64,000 bases of DNA from Paenibacillus sp. ACRRX. GTDB lineage: Bacteria; Bacillota; Bacilli; Paenibacillales; Paenibacillaceae. The translations under genes and the position numbers were made by a program. The notes beneath the pieces were generated by a model. It made no database searches. It saw nothing but the letters and a program-made list of their open reading frames with translations, and was not told the origin of the DNA. Within the stretch, counting starts at the first letter, position 1. The number at the start of each line of letters is the position of its first letter. The stretch lies in NCBI RefSeq assembly GCF_022346885.1, contig NZ_JAKRNK010000005.1:1-64000 (forward strand). Reading direction: 5' to 3'. This document shows, one piece after another, positions 17,879 through 26,488 of this stretch.

Positions 17879-18388
17879 ATGTTTTACCTTTTAGAAGGGA
17901 CAGTTGCTATTGTATCGTGTTCAGTGACGAATGTAAAGTCCTTATTTACAAAAATTCAATTTCATTTCCTATATATTTTTTATCAATATTCAAAACAGTT
18001 TGCCATTAATATAGATGCATTTACATTCAACTCCATTCATGAACTGAAATAAAATATCCACATACTGGTACGATGTTACAATGCAGCCACCCCTATTTTA
18101 TACATTTATGCACCCAATATATACACAAGTTATACATCAGCTGCTTTATTAATGCTTAAATTTAAAGCTTTTACCTTCACCATCCGTCATAAAAGCAAGC
18201 ATTTAGCTCTGGCACTACGCCTCGAACTTGTCGTACTATATTGTCGTAATCTATTTTTCAAAAAATTAGAATCTCACCTGCATTCATGAATACACGAATC
18301 TTCCCCTACATCCTTATCTGCCCCTAAGTATTTGTTAACGCTTTCATCTCAACAAAACGATATTCGCCACTCGAGAGGAGCACCACGT
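17879..18388. other. Gene-free region ahead of arginase
   Basis: About 510 AT-rich bases without a credible gene. It holds a cre-like site at 18333-18346 and two copies of ATTCATGAA (18035 and 18282), the second a perfect 10-bp palindrome ATTCATGAAT. These could be half-sites for an arginine regulator such as AhrC, but the match to a full ARG box is poor. I saw no sigma-54 (-24/-12) promoter, which rocF/rocD genes of Bacillus use. Confidence 0.4.
18333..18346 (+). promoter_or_regulatory. Candidate catabolite response element (cre)
   Basis: TGTTAACGCTTTCA matches the CcpA-binding consensus TGWAARCGYTWNCW with one mismatch. It sits 43 bases before the arginase ATG, where CcpA binding could repress arginine catabolism in the presence of glucose. 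Confidence 0.5.
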
Positions 18389-19294
18389 ATGAACCGTAAA
18401 TCTATTTCGTTGTTAAGCGTCCCTTATGGTAAGGGCGCCGCCAGAGCTGGAGCTGAAGCCGGCCCGGCAGCTTTGTTGGAAGCTGGACTCGTTCGTTATT
18501 TAAATCAATTGAACCTACAAGTGGTGGATGAGGGTGCTGTAACCCCTCCGCCTGTTATAGAAGAACAACCTCCCGCAAGCAAGAAGCTGAAGCATCTGCA
18601 CGAGATTGTCGCCCTTAACAGCGCATTGGCAGATCGCGTAGCAGCTATCGCAAGTCACGATCAGTTCCCGCTTATTCTCGGCGGAGATCATAGCATTGCC
18701 ATCGGTACACTGGCTGGCATTACACGCCATTACAACAATGTAGGCGTCATTTGGTTTGATGCTCACGGCGACCTGAATACAGAAGATACAAGCCCTTCCG
18801 GTAACATTCATGGCATGTCTCTGGCTGTAAATCTAGGTCAAGGTCACCCGCTGCTTAAGCAAATTAGACAACACAGCTCCCGTATTAATCCTGCCAAAGT
18901 AGTCATTATTGGGGCTAGATCACTCGATCAAGGAGAGCGTGATTATATCCGCGAAGCAGGCATCACCTGCTTTACGATGCATGACATCGATCGCAAAGGG
19001 ATGCCTTACGTCATGGAGCAAACATTACGCATTGTAGGCGACGGAACGGATGGGGTCCATCTCAGCTTTGACATTGATAGTCTTGATCCTTACGAAGCTC
19101 CAGGCACCGGAACTGCCGTCCCCGGAGGTGTAAGTTTCCGCGAGGCGCATCTGGCACTTGAACTTATGTATGAATCAAACCTCATCACATCGGCTGAATT
19201 TGTAGAAGTGAATCCACTGCTTGATTCGAATAAGCGCACCGTCCAATTGGCAATTGGTCTTATTGGCTCCTTACTGGGTGAACAAATTTTGTGA
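18389..19294 (+). CDS. rocF: Arginase
   Basis: Cytoplasmic binuclear manganese enzyme that hydrolyses arginine to ornithine and urea, 301 residues, normal length. The metal ligands are all present: GGDHSIAIG, WFDAHGDLNTED and SFDIDSLDPYEAPGTGTAVPGG. The frame is open upstream, but the ATG at 18389 has GAGAGGAG at 8 bases and the product then starts MNRKSISLLSVPYGKGA, as expected. rocD follows 32 bases later, so ornithine passes directly to the next enzyme of the pathway. A cre-like site lies just upstream. Confidence 0.95.
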   Translation: MNRKSISLLSVPYGKGAARAGAEAGPAALLEAGLVRYLNQLNLQVVDEGAVTPPPVIEEQPPASKKLKHLHEIVALNSALADRVAAIASHDQFPLILGGDHSIAIGTLAGITRHYNNVGVIWFDAHGDLNTEDTSPSGNIHGMSLAVNLGQGHPLLKQIRQHSSRINPAKVVIIGARSLDQGERDYIREAGITCFTMHDIDRKGMPYVMEQTLRIVGDGTDGVHLSFDIDSLDPYEAPGTGTAVPGGVSFREAHLALELMYESNLITSAEFVEVNPLLDSNKRTVQLAIGLIGSLLGEQIL

Positions 19295-19326
19295 CCTTAC
19301 AACATGAATAAAAGGAGGCACCACTC

Positions 19327-20523
19327 TTGAATCATACAATTAGAATCATCGATCAGACCGAGAAATACGGAGCGCGGAACTATACCCCGCTGCCAATCGT
19401 CATCTCGCAAGCGGAAGGTGTCTGGGTCTCAGACCCGGAAGGCAATCGTTACTTGGATATGTTAAGCGCATACTCAGCACTTAATCATGGACATCGCCAT
19501 CCGGCTATCATTCAAGCCTTAAAGGATCAGGCAGATAAGGTGACGTTAACCTCGCGTGCTTTCCATAATGATCAGCTTGGACATTTGTACGAACGGCTCT
19601 CCAAGCTTACAGGCAAAGCTATGATTCTCCCGATGAATACAGGTGCAGAAGCTGTTGAAACAGCTATTAAAGCTGCAAGACGCTGGGGTTATGAACATAA
19701 AGGAATCCCTGATAATCAAGCAGAAATTATCGTATGTGACGGCAATTTCCATGGCCGTACCGTGACGATCACCTCCTTCTCGTCTGAGGAGGCTTACAAA
19801 CGCGGCTTCGGCCCGTTCACACCAGGCTTCAAGCTGATTCCTTATGGCGATATAGCTGCGCTTGAACAAGCCATAACACCTCATACAGCCGCGTTTTTGG
19901 TCGAACCGATACAGGGAGAAGCTGGCATAATTCTGCCTGCACCAGGCTTCCTTCAGGCAGCACAGGACCTGTGCAAACAGCACAACGTCCTGCTGATTGC
20001 TGACGAGATTCAGACTGGTCTAGGCCGTACTGGCAAGATGTTCGCTTGCGACTGGGAAAACATCGTGCCTGACATGTACATTCTCGGCAAGGCGCTTGGC
20101 GGTGGAGTCATCCCAGTGTCCGCCGTTGCAGCCGATACCGAGGTACTCGGCACGTATACGCCTGGCTCGCACGGCTCAACCTTCGGCGGCAATCCACTCG
20201 GCAGCGCGGTCGCCGTTGCCGCATTGGATGTTCTAACGAGCGAGAAGCTTGCCGATCGTGCGTTAACGCTTGGCGATTACTTTATGGCCGGACTTCGCAA
20301 GCTGCAATCGCCGCTTATTAAGGAACTGCGCGGCCGTGGCCTTTTAATCGGGCTGGAACTGAACGAGCAAGCTCGACCATACTGCGAGCAATTGCAGCGC
20401 TTAGGCTTGCTCGCCAAGGAAACACACGACAATACCATCCGCTTTGCGCCTCCACTTATCATTACGACGGAAGAGTTGGACTGGGCACTAGAGCGAATCG
20501 AACAAGTGCTGACAAGAGCTTAG
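19327..20523 (+). CDS. rocD: Ornithine aminotransferase
   Basis: PLP-dependent class III aminotransferase, 398 residues, moving the delta-amino group of ornithine to 2-oxoglutarate to give glutamate semialdehyde. The signature [22 protein letters not shown] and the Schiff-base lysine in [17 protein letters not shown] are visible, as is [19 protein letters not shown] for the phosphate cup. It starts with TTG, supported by AAAGGAGG at 8 bases and the expected N-terminus. It is second in the arginine-degradation operon. I see no T-tailed terminator after it; the hairpin at 20614-20659 lacks one. Confidence 0.96.
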   Translation: MNHTIRIIDQTEKYGARNYTPLPIVISQAEGVWVSDPEGNRYLDMLSAYSALNHGHRHPAIIQALKDQADKVTLTSRAFHNDQLGHLYERLSKLTGKAMILPMNTGAEAVETAIKAARRWGYEHKGIPDNQAEIIVCDGNFHGRTVTITSFSSEEAYKRGFGPFTPGFKLIPYGDIAALEQAITPHTAAFLVEPIQGEAGIILPAPGFLQAAQDLCKQHNVLLIADEIQTGLGRTGKMFACDWENIVPDMYILGKALGGGVIPVSAVAADTEVLGTYTPGSHGSTFGGNPLGSAVAVAALDVLTSEKLADRALTLGDYFMAGLRKLQSPLIKELRGRGLLIGLELNEQARPYCEQLQRLGLLAKETHDNTIRFAPPLIITTEELDWALERIEQVLTRA

Positions 20524-20603
20524 CATCTAGACATCCCTTTGCTCGGTATGGGAAATCATTCATCCATTTATTCATGGTCTGTATTTAGGTAACGGAGTTA
20601 CGC

Positions 20604-20659
20604 TATAATTAATAGTAACCAGAAAGAGGAGCCTGAGACGGTTCCTCTTTCTGGTTACT
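20604..20659 (+). promoter_or_regulatory. TATAAT box followed by perfect 17-bp inverted repeat
   Basis: TATAAT at 20604-20609 is followed by perfect 17-bp arms, AGTAACCAGAAAGAGGA (20614-20630) and its reverse complement (20643-20659). There is no T run after it. The transcript of the methionine aminopeptidase would begin at or inside the first arm, so the repeat could be a 5' stem-loop, an operator or a weak terminator of rocD. Confidence 0.5.
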
Positions 20660-20686
20660 ACTTACCTTTGGTTTGGAGGAGTACGA

Positions 20687-21430
20687 ATGACCATTAGTTC
20701 AGAACAGGATATCGATGGTCTCCAAGAAATTGGCAGAGTTGTTGCTTTGACGATCGCGGAAATGAAACGCTGTGCGCAAGCCGGGATGACGACCAAAGAA
20801 CTGGACGAAATCGGTGAGCAAGTTCTACGCAGCAACGGCACCGTGTCAGCCCCGAAGAAGGTATTTAACTTCCCAGGGCATACATGTATTAGCCTTAACC
20901 GTAATATTGCACATGGCATTCCGGGCAGCACCGTGATACAAGCCGGTGATCTAATTAATGTTGATGTATGTGCGGAGAAGGATGGATATATTGCAGATGC
21001 GGGACACTCCTTCCAAATACCTCCCTATACTCATGCCATTACCCAACTTTGCCAACATACGCATAACACGATGATGAATGTCATTTCTGCTTTAAAACAC
21101 GGTGTACGGATAAATGAGATTGGACGCATCATGCAAGCTGAAGCTGCAAGGGGCGGTTATAAGGTTATTCAAAATCTGTGCAGTCACGGAGTAGGAAGAG
21201 CCATTCACGAATCACCAGAAATCCTTCCCGTATATAACAAACACGATAAACGTATGCTGAAGGAAGGAATGGTCATTACAATTGAACCCTTCCTGTCTAC
21301 AGGTGCAGACTATGTAGTGGAACAATCGGATGGATGGACGCTGCGGCTTCCTGATAACAGTCTAGCTGCTCAACACGAGCATACCATTATTATTACAAAA
21401 GATAAGCCGATTATCGTTACAGTTGCATAA
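20687..21430 (+). CDS. Methionine aminopeptidase, type I (YflG/MapB-like)
   Basis: Metal-dependent enzyme that removes the initiator methionine from nascent proteins, 247 residues. The ligands are in INVDVCAEKDGYIADAG (two Asp), HGVGRAIHE (His), TIEPFLS (Glu) and QHEHTI (Glu); the His of IAHGIPG is also present. The sequence is closer to the accessory YflG type of Bacillus than to the essential MapA. GGAGG precedes the ATG. Its leader starts with a perfect inverted repeat. A paralogue of a different subtype is encoded convergently at 21628-22377. Neither is in the usual ribosomal-protein setting, so the housekeeping copy may lie elsewhere. Confidence 0.93.
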   Translation: MTISSEQDIDGLQEIGRVVALTIAEMKRCAQAGMTTKELDEIGEQVLRSNGTVSAPKKVFNFPGHTCISLNRNIAHGIPGSTVIQAGDLINVDVCAEKDGYIADAGHSFQIPPYTHAITQLCQHTHNTMMNVISALKHGVRINEIGRIMQAEAARGGYKVIQNLCSHGVGRAIHESPEILPVYNKHDKRMLKEGMVITIEPFLSTGADYVVEQSDGWTLRLPDNSLAAQHEHTIIITKDKPIIVTVA

Positions 21431-21549
21431 GGAGTCATATGATCCAATAAAATTAAACCGGACCATTTAGCTGCAAGCAAAGACACTGCATATGGTCACG
21501 ATTTACGCCAGCATGTTCGTTCCTAACGCTTAGATCCACTAGAATCGCT

Positions 21550-21594
21550 AACAAGGCAAGGGCACCGATCTATGATCGGTGCCCTTGCCTTGTT
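21550..21594. terminator. Bidirectional terminator between two map genes
   Basis: Perfect 21-bp arms, beginning AACAAGGCAAGGGCACC, with a 3-base loop, lie between the convergent genes. It has a TTATATT tail on the plus strand and a short T stretch on the other. Confidence 0.8.
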
Positions 21595-21627
21595 ATATTA
21601 CATCTTGCTTATACGCTTAGCGAATAA

Positions 21628-22377
21628 TTAATCCTGCTTGGTTAAAATAAGCGGACCATCCGCCGTTATCGCCAGTGTATGCTCGTACTGAGCAGATAAG
21701 CCACCATCACGCGTTCTAGCCGTCCAGCCGTCAGGATCCCGTTTGCTCTGCCATACGCCTGTGTTAAGCATCGGCTCGATCGTAAGAACCATGCCCTCTT
21801 TCAAGCGTGTACCCTTGCCCGCAGGGCCATAATGCAGCACTTGCGGATCTTCATGCATTTCTTGCCCGATGCCATGCCCAATAAATTCACGCACAACAGA
21901 GAAACCCTCTGACTCTGCAAGTGTCTGAATCGCATGTGCAATATCACCAAGACGATTTCCTACAACTGCTTGCTCAATCCCTTTGTACATGGATTGTTCC
22001 GTGATCTTCAACAGATGAGCCGCTTCTTCAGATATGTTGCCTACTGCGTAGGACCATGCGGAATCGGCCAACCAGCCATTTAAATTTACAACCATATCAA
22101 TCGTAACGATATCACCGTCTTTAAGCGCGGTTTCGTTCGGAAAACCATGGCAAATGACATCATTAACCGAAGCGCATGTTGCAAACGGATAACCCATATA
22201 ACCCTTCTGCTCTGGTGTAGCGTTATGCTCCTTCAAGAACCGCTCAACAAAGCGATCAATTTCCAAAGTCGTAATACCTGGACGGATCAGTTTAGCGATC
22301 TCTTTATGACAGGCAGCCAGCACTTTGCCAGCTTCATGCATCTTCGCTATTTCTTCCTTGCTCTTAATAATAATCAT
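21628..22377 (-). CDS. Methionine aminopeptidase, type I
   Basis: Second enzyme for N-terminal methionine removal, 249 residues. All five metal ligands are present: TIDMVVNLNGWLADSAW, GHGIGQEMHEDP, TIEPMLN and QYEHTL. An extra WQSKRDPDGWTARTRDG stretch before the last motif is seen in family members from spore formers. The frame is open nine codons further, but the ATG at 22377 follows AGAGGTG at 6 bases and gives the standard start MIIIKSKEEIAKM. It converges with the YflG-like gene over a shared terminator. The two proteins are clearly diverged paralogues rather than a recent duplication. Confidence 0.93.
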   Translation of the reverse strand: MIIIKSKEEIAKMHEAGKVLAACHKEIAKLIRPGITTLEIDRFVERFLKEHNATPEQKGYMGYPFATCASVNDVICHGFPNETALKDGDIVTIDMVVNLNGWLADSAWSYAVGNISEEAAHLLKITEQSMYKGIEQAVVGNRLGDIAHAIQTLAESEGFSVVREFIGHGIGQEMHEDPQVLHYGPAGKGTRLKEGMVLTIEPMLNTGVWQSKRDPDGWTARTRDGGLSAQYEHTLAITADGPLILTKQD

Positions 22378-22549
22378 CTTCTGCACCTCTTTGCTCGTTG
22401 ACATAACCGTTCTGCTTCATACACAGTATGATGCGTGTCGCGTTCATGATTATGATCATAACAGGAATCCGTGAGAAAGACAAAATGGAAAACGAACGCA
22501 TTCACATGCTAATTGTAAATTCCAAAGAAGCCTCTCTATGTGTATCTTG

Positions 22550-22666
22550 TCATTGTACAATTAGTCGTTTTTTATACCAGGTATATACAAAATAACCGAT
22601 CGCATTCGTCAAGAACATCACAAGTACCCAACCCACATGACCGCGTCTATCATAATATACATTCAT
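22550..22666 (-). pseudogene. Fragment of a small membrane protein
   Basis: From an ATG at 22666 a 38-codon frame runs to TGA at 22550 and encodes one hydrophobic helix, WVLVMFLTNAIGYFVYTW, with a basic tail. The frame is open further back to a stop at 22709-22711 and encodes more hydrophobic residues (SYWLLFTEWAV) but no start. No ribosome binding site was seen. It resembles the C-terminal end of short two-helix membrane proteins, such as PLDc_N-type domains, and is probably a relic; a functional tiny protein cannot be excluded. Confidence 0.3.
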
Positions 22667-22928
22667 GACCGCCCATTCAGTAAAGAGCAGCCAATAACTT
22701 ACGACTCGTTAAAGTCTTTGTTATAAAATTATCGTTTGTAGAAGAAATGACGGTGTTTCTAGCGCCCGGTGGCGACTTCTCAACATTGTATCTCTAGTCT
22801 AACGTGTCATTTACATAGTCACTCGTTGCCGCATCTACCTCGTATTGGAACAGGATAGGAGTAGATCCATTATCCCATTCTGTCTTGGCTAGATAACCCC
22901 CTTCTACTTAACCCTGAAATAAATATCA

Positions 22929-22953
22929 AAAAAACCCTCGCATCGCGAAGGTT
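22929..22953 (-). terminator. Terminator of the Glu-Lys-Leu tRNA cluster
   Basis: On the minus strand CCTTCGC-GAT-GCGAGGG is followed by TTTTTTT, 17 bases past the tRNA-Leu 3' end. Confidence 0.85.
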
Positions 22954-22969
22954 GTCTGGATTAAAGTTA

Positions 22970-23055
22970 TGGTGCGGTAGAGAGGACTCGAACCTCCACG
23001 GGCGTACGCCCACTACCCCCTCAAGATAGCGTGTCTGCCATTCCACCACTACCGC
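22970..23055 (-). tRNA. tRNA-Leu (GAG), second copy
   Basis: The same as the gene at 17793-17878 except for one base in the variable arm (GGGCGTACGCCC instead of GGGCATACGCCC). Anticodon GAG, encoded CCA. Third gene of the Glu-Lys-Leu cluster in transcription order. Confidence 0.93.
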
Positions 23056-23098
23056 ACATATGGGGTTGATGCTATTGCATCTCACCAGAAATAATAAC

Positions 23099-23174
23099 TG
23101 GTGAGCCATGAAGGACTCGAACCTTCGACACCCTGATTAAAAGTCAGGTGCTCTACCAACTGAGCTAATGGCTC
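23099..23174 (-). tRNA. tRNA-Lys (TTT)
   Basis: Minus-strand cloverleaf GAGCCAT...ATGGCTC with encoded CCA; anticodon loop CTTTTAA (TTT), D arm TAGCTCAGTTGGTAGAGC and T loop GGTTCGAGTCC. Confidence 0.95.
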
Positions 23175-23227
23175 ATGATGTCTGAACTTAGCTGTTGCCA
23201 CACTTTCTACTACAGTTGAGCAGTTAG

Positions 23228-23302
23228 TGGTGACCCGTAGGGGATTCGAACCCCTGTTACCTCCGTGAAAGGGAGGTGTCTTAACCCCTTGACCAACGGG
23301 CC
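23228..23302 (-). tRNA. tRNA-Glu (TTC)
   Basis: Minus-strand cloverleaf beginning GGCCCGTTGGTCAAG with encoded CCA; anticodon loop CTTTCAC gives TTC, with T arm GGGGTTCGAATCCCC. Confidence 0.95.
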
Positions 23303-23540
23303 ATGTCGTTCATCTTCGTCCGTCACCTCATCGGCGACAAGTAAGAGTATATCAAACGAAAACGATGTTGACAAGCCCTTTTTTTAAACCTATTATTTCC
23401 ACCTTTATAACTACATCATGTACCCATTTTCTCTATTTTATTTATATAAAATAGATACTAAAGACCGTACTACTTCAACTGCGACAACAACACGTTAGTT
23501 AGTATAACCCCATAAATACCATTCATTCCAGCCAGAAACC

Positions 23541-24944
23541 CTAATCCATAATATAACTAAGGAATAAAGTCGCTGTACCGAAATATACCGTCAATGAGAA
23601 GATATCATTAAGGGTTGTTATCAACGGACCAGATGCTACCGCCGGATCGGCATTACATTTAAACAACAGGATCGGGATAATCGTGCCCGCCATCGTTCCA
23701 ATAATAATCGTCAAAAACAACGAGCTCCCCACAACAAACCCTAACGCTATACTGGACTGCCAAAATCCGGCGACAAGCGCAACGCTTATTCCGCATACTG
23801 TTCCAATCAGCAGCCCAACCATCAATTCCCTCCACAAAAGACGGGTGATGATCCCTCTGTCCAAATTTTCCTCGGATGCCAGACCGCGTATGACAACAGC
23901 CAAGGACTGTGTACCTGTATTCCCTGTCATGCCGGCTATCATCGGCATAAAGAAAGTAAGGGCGACAGCTTTGCTGAGCGTATCTTCAAAACCGCTAATA
24001 ATACTGCCGGACACAAGTCCAAGAAAGAGCAGCATAATCAGCCAAGGCAGACGACGACGCGCAGCTGTGAGCGGATTGGTACGAAAATCAATCGTCTTGT
24101 CTGTCGCAGATAATTTATTAATATCCTCGTGCGCTTCTTCGCGCAGAACGTCGATTACATCATCAATGGTGACCACGCCGAGCAGCTTACTGCTGTCATC
24201 TACAACAGGCATTGATAAGTAGTCATACTGTTCAAATAAACGGGCTACGTCTTCCTGATCCGTATCAGCTGTTACCGAGATGACGTCTTCCTGCATCAGA
24301 TCTTCAATACGATCCTCTTCTTGAGCAAGCACCAGTTCCCGGTAAGTTAAACGCCCCAGAAGTTCTTTAGCCTCGCTGACCACATAAAAATAATGTACAT
24401 GCTTTGTCAGCTCTGCAAAGGACTTCACTTTCTCGACCGCTTCCCTAACGGTATACCGGTTATAGAACCATACGTAACGATTCGTCATCAGACCACCAGC
24501 CGTCTCCTGTCCGTATGTCATCAATTCACGTACGGTATCGCTCTCGGATTGCTCCATCAGCGACAGCATGTACTCCTTGGCTTCATATGGCACCTCTGCC
24601 ATCATATCCGCCAAGTCGTCATTATCCATCCGGTTAAGCGCCTCAGCTGCACGTGCACGGCCAACGAGCTGCAAAACCTCCATTTGCAGCCTCGGCTCGA
24701 GTTCACGCATCATGTCAACGAGGGGTTCAAGCTCAATGATATCAATTAAGAGCGATCTATGCCTTAACTCCAGTTCACGATAAGCAACTGACAGATCATA
24801 CGGCTGCCATTTCTTGAACTGCTCCTGCATATTGGCACGGTTGCTCACATGGTCACTATGTAGTATTTGTTCCGCTGTTTCTGCTAAATCTCTGCCTGCC
24901 ACATACAACGATGCCCGCTTTTCTACCTTTGGTCCCTGTTTCAT
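23541..24944 (-). CDS. mgtE: Magnesium transporter MgtE
   Basis: Inner-membrane Mg2+ channel, 467 residues, the normal length. An N-terminal MgtE-N helical superhelix domain (about 45-150) is followed by two CBS domains (about 155-275; LMTNRYVWF and LMQEDVISV) and five C-terminal transmembrane helices with the conserved GMTGNTGTQSLAVVIRGLA segment near residue 345. In the family, cytosolic Mg2+ binding to the N and CBS domains closes the pore. AGGGGATGG precedes the ATG. I looked for an Mg2+ M-box riboswitch upstream and did not find one. The gene is transcribed alone between two tRNA clusters. Confidence 0.95.
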   Translation of the reverse strand: MKQGPKVEKRASLYVAGRDLAETAEQILHSDHVSNRANMQEQFKKWQPYDLSVAYRELELRHRSLLIDIIELEPLVDMMRELEPRLQMEVLQLVGRARAAEALNRMDNDDLADMMAEVPYEAKEYMLSLMEQSESDTVRELMTYGQETAGGLMTNRYVWFYNRYTVREAVEKVKSFAELTKHVHYFYVVSEAKELLGRLTYRELVLAQEEDRIEDLMQEDVISVTADTDQEDVARLFEQYDYLSMPVVDDSSKLLGVVTIDDVIDVLREEAHEDINKLSATDKTIDFRTNPLTAARRRLPWLIMLLFLGLVSGSIISGFEDTLSKAVALTFFMPMIAGMTGNTGTQSLAVVIRGLASEENLDRGIITRLLWRELMVGLLIGTVCGISVALVAGFWQSSIALGFVVGSSLFLTIIIGTMAGTIIPILLFKCNADPAVASGPLITTLNDIFSLTVYFGTATLFLSYIMD

Positions 24945-25263
24945 CTATCCATCCCCTTAGAGACATCTATCTGTATATCATGTCCCATCCTTTCCATTAA
25001 CACCATTCTGAGCATGGTAAACAAAAATTACATGTATTTAAAGATCTGTTCAAGGATTTATCCAAGGATATAACCCTCTTACAATCGTTCAACACAAGTA
25101 CATTAGGATACCATGTTGGTTACCATGCTTTTCATTTAAGTTTTATTATGAATGTATCGAGAATGGCAGTGAAGATGCGAGAACATCCTAAACCATGAAA
25201 TAACGAGGATAAAAGGAAGGGACACGTGCAGTACAGAAAGAAGTAAAATCAATAAAGTCAAAA
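24945..25263. other. Gene-free region upstream of mgtE
   Basis: No credible gene and no recognised riboswitch. Only the promoter of mgtE and, at the right side, the tRNA terminator are expected here. Confidence 0.4.
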
Positions 25264-25290
25264 ACAAAAAAATCCCTCTCGGGATTCTCT
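25264..25290 (-). terminator. Terminator of the Asn-Ser tRNA pair
   Basis: On the minus strand AATCCC-GAGA-GGGATT is followed by a T run, 20 bases past the tRNA-Ser 3' end. Confidence 0.85.
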
Positions 25291-25309
25291 TCATAAGCAT
25301 TAAATTAAC

Positions 25310-25398
25310 TGGCGGAGAAAGGGGGATTCGAACCCCCGCGGCTGTTACACCCTAACGCTTTAGCAAAGCGCCCCCTTCGGCCTCTTGGGTATCTCTCC
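25310..25398 (-). tRNA. tRNA-Ser (GCT)
   Basis: Minus-strand gene GGAGAGA...TTTCTCC with encoded CCA, anticodon GCT in CTTTGCTAAAG, and a long variable arm typical of serine tRNA. Confidence 0.94.
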
Positions 25399-25401
25399 AT
25401 G

Positions 25402-25477
25402 TGGCTCCCCGAACAGGACTCGAACCTGTGACAACTCGATTAACAGTCGAGTGCTCTACCAACTGAGCTATCAGGGA
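25402..25477 (-). tRNA. tRNA-Asn (GTT)
   Basis: Minus-strand gene TCCCTGA...TCGGGGA with encoded CCA, anticodon loop CTGTTAA (GTT) and D arm TAGCTCAGTTGGTAGAGC. It is three bases from tRNA-Ser and cotranscribed with it. Confidence 0.94.
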
Positions 25478-25626
25478 ATAACAATTTTAAATTTATCATA
25501 AAGAACGATAGGTGTCAATACTACTTCTCTGCATTTGAACCGGCAATATCCGATTCAACAAATTCTGTGCAGCAGGAGAGCCTGTCTTTATACGTCATCT
25601 TGACCCTCCTGTCACACCCTACAGCA

Positions 25627-26454
25627 TCAAGCTAGCTTGGCATCGTACCATTGTGACAACTTTACAATCAAGACTCCCATCCGTTCCTCGTCAGGCACAA
25701 GTACACGTGACACACCCTCATCCTGCAGCGCAGCAGCAGTGATTTTGCCTACTGCCGCCGCTAAGGTGCGCTCGGCGAATATCCGGCGCAGTTCAGCTGC
25801 AAGTCCGTGTTTATGCGCATATTGAAACAGAAAACGCGCTTGCGGCGCACTAGTCATCGCAACGGCATCAATCTTGCCGTCAAGCAATTCCTGCAACAAT
25901 AGCTCCAACTCTTGCTCCGCAGGAGGCGTATGGCGATATGGCATCAATTCCGTCCAACTTGCACCAGCTTCCTTCAGAAAGCTGACCAGCGTTGGAGCAG
26001 GATCGCCATGAAGCTGCAGCGAAACATGCATCCCACTCCAAGCGTTAATGCCTTGACTCTGCATACCACGCACAAGCCCAAGTGTGGAGCCGTCGTCATC
26101 ACGCACATCCGGTGTGATCCCTAACTTGCGGAGCGCATTAATTGTTTTGTAACCACGTGCTGCATGCTTCATACCTGCAAACCGCTGCAGCAACAACTCT
26201 CGCTTACCTACATCTGCAGCTGCTTCTATTAACATGTTAAGCCCCATACCAGTCGTCCAGACAGCCCAATCCAATGGTTGATTCTGATCCAAGAGCTTGT
26301 CTACCTCATTGTCGAGATGATCGAACCCTGCAAGCAGTGTTCCTTGTGTGGCACGAATAAGCGGTGTTCCGCCCTGCTTCCGCACAAGTGTGGACATTTC
26401 TTCTGCCTTGCGCGGACCTGTCAGCGCTACTACTTTGCCTTCCAACTTCGCCAT
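25627..26454 (-). CDS. Uroporphyrinogen-III synthase family protein
   Basis: A 275-residue protein of the HemD fold, which closes hydroxymethylbilane into uroporphyrinogen III in haem and sirohaem synthesis. It opens with KLEGKVVALTGPRKAEEMSTLVRKQGG, typical of the first Rossmann-like domain, and has AVAMTSAPQARFLFQYAHKHGL and AAAVGKITAAALQDEGV in the second domain. It stands alone here, not in a hem operon, so it may be a second paralogue or a moonlighting relative; such stand-alone HemD-like genes are common in Paenibacillus. GGAGGG precedes the ATG. It is 35 bases downstream of sprT on the same strand and may be cotranscribed with it. Confidence 0.85.
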   Translation of the reverse strand: MAKLEGKVVALTGPRKAEEMSTLVRKQGGTPLIRATQGTLLAGFDHLDNEVDKLLDQNQPLDWAVWTTGMGLNMLIEAAADVGKRELLLQRFAGMKHAARGYKTINALRKLGITPDVRDDDGSTLGLVRGMQSQGINAWSGMHVSLQLHGDPAPTLVSFLKEAGASWTELMPYRHTPPAEQELELLLQELLDGKIDAVAMTSAPQARFLFQYAHKHGLAAELRRIFAERTLAAAVGKITAAALQDEGVSRVLVPDEERMGVLIVKLSQWYDAKLA

Positions 26455-26488
26455 CGATAATCCCTCCTGTAATATAGATGCGAGCTTG

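Larger units (their letters stand above)
22378..22969. other. Gene-free region with a possible small membrane-protein remnant
   Basis: Nearly 600 bases between the aminopeptidase and the tRNA cluster. It contains the remnant at 22550-22666 and a terminator at 22929-22953; the rest shows no gene I can support. Confidence 0.4.

Noticed and set aside
18201..18230. TGGCAC as a sigma-54 -24 element ahead of arginase
   Set aside because: No matching TTGCA element lies at the required distance.
22870..23109. 79-codon frame on the minus strand
   Set aside because: It covers the tRNA-Leu gene and its terminator; the similar frame at 17684-17872 covers the other tRNA-Leu copy. Both are shadows of tRNA sequence.
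24945..25260. Magnesium M-box riboswitch upstream of mgtE
   Set aside because: I looked for its conserved loops and found none.
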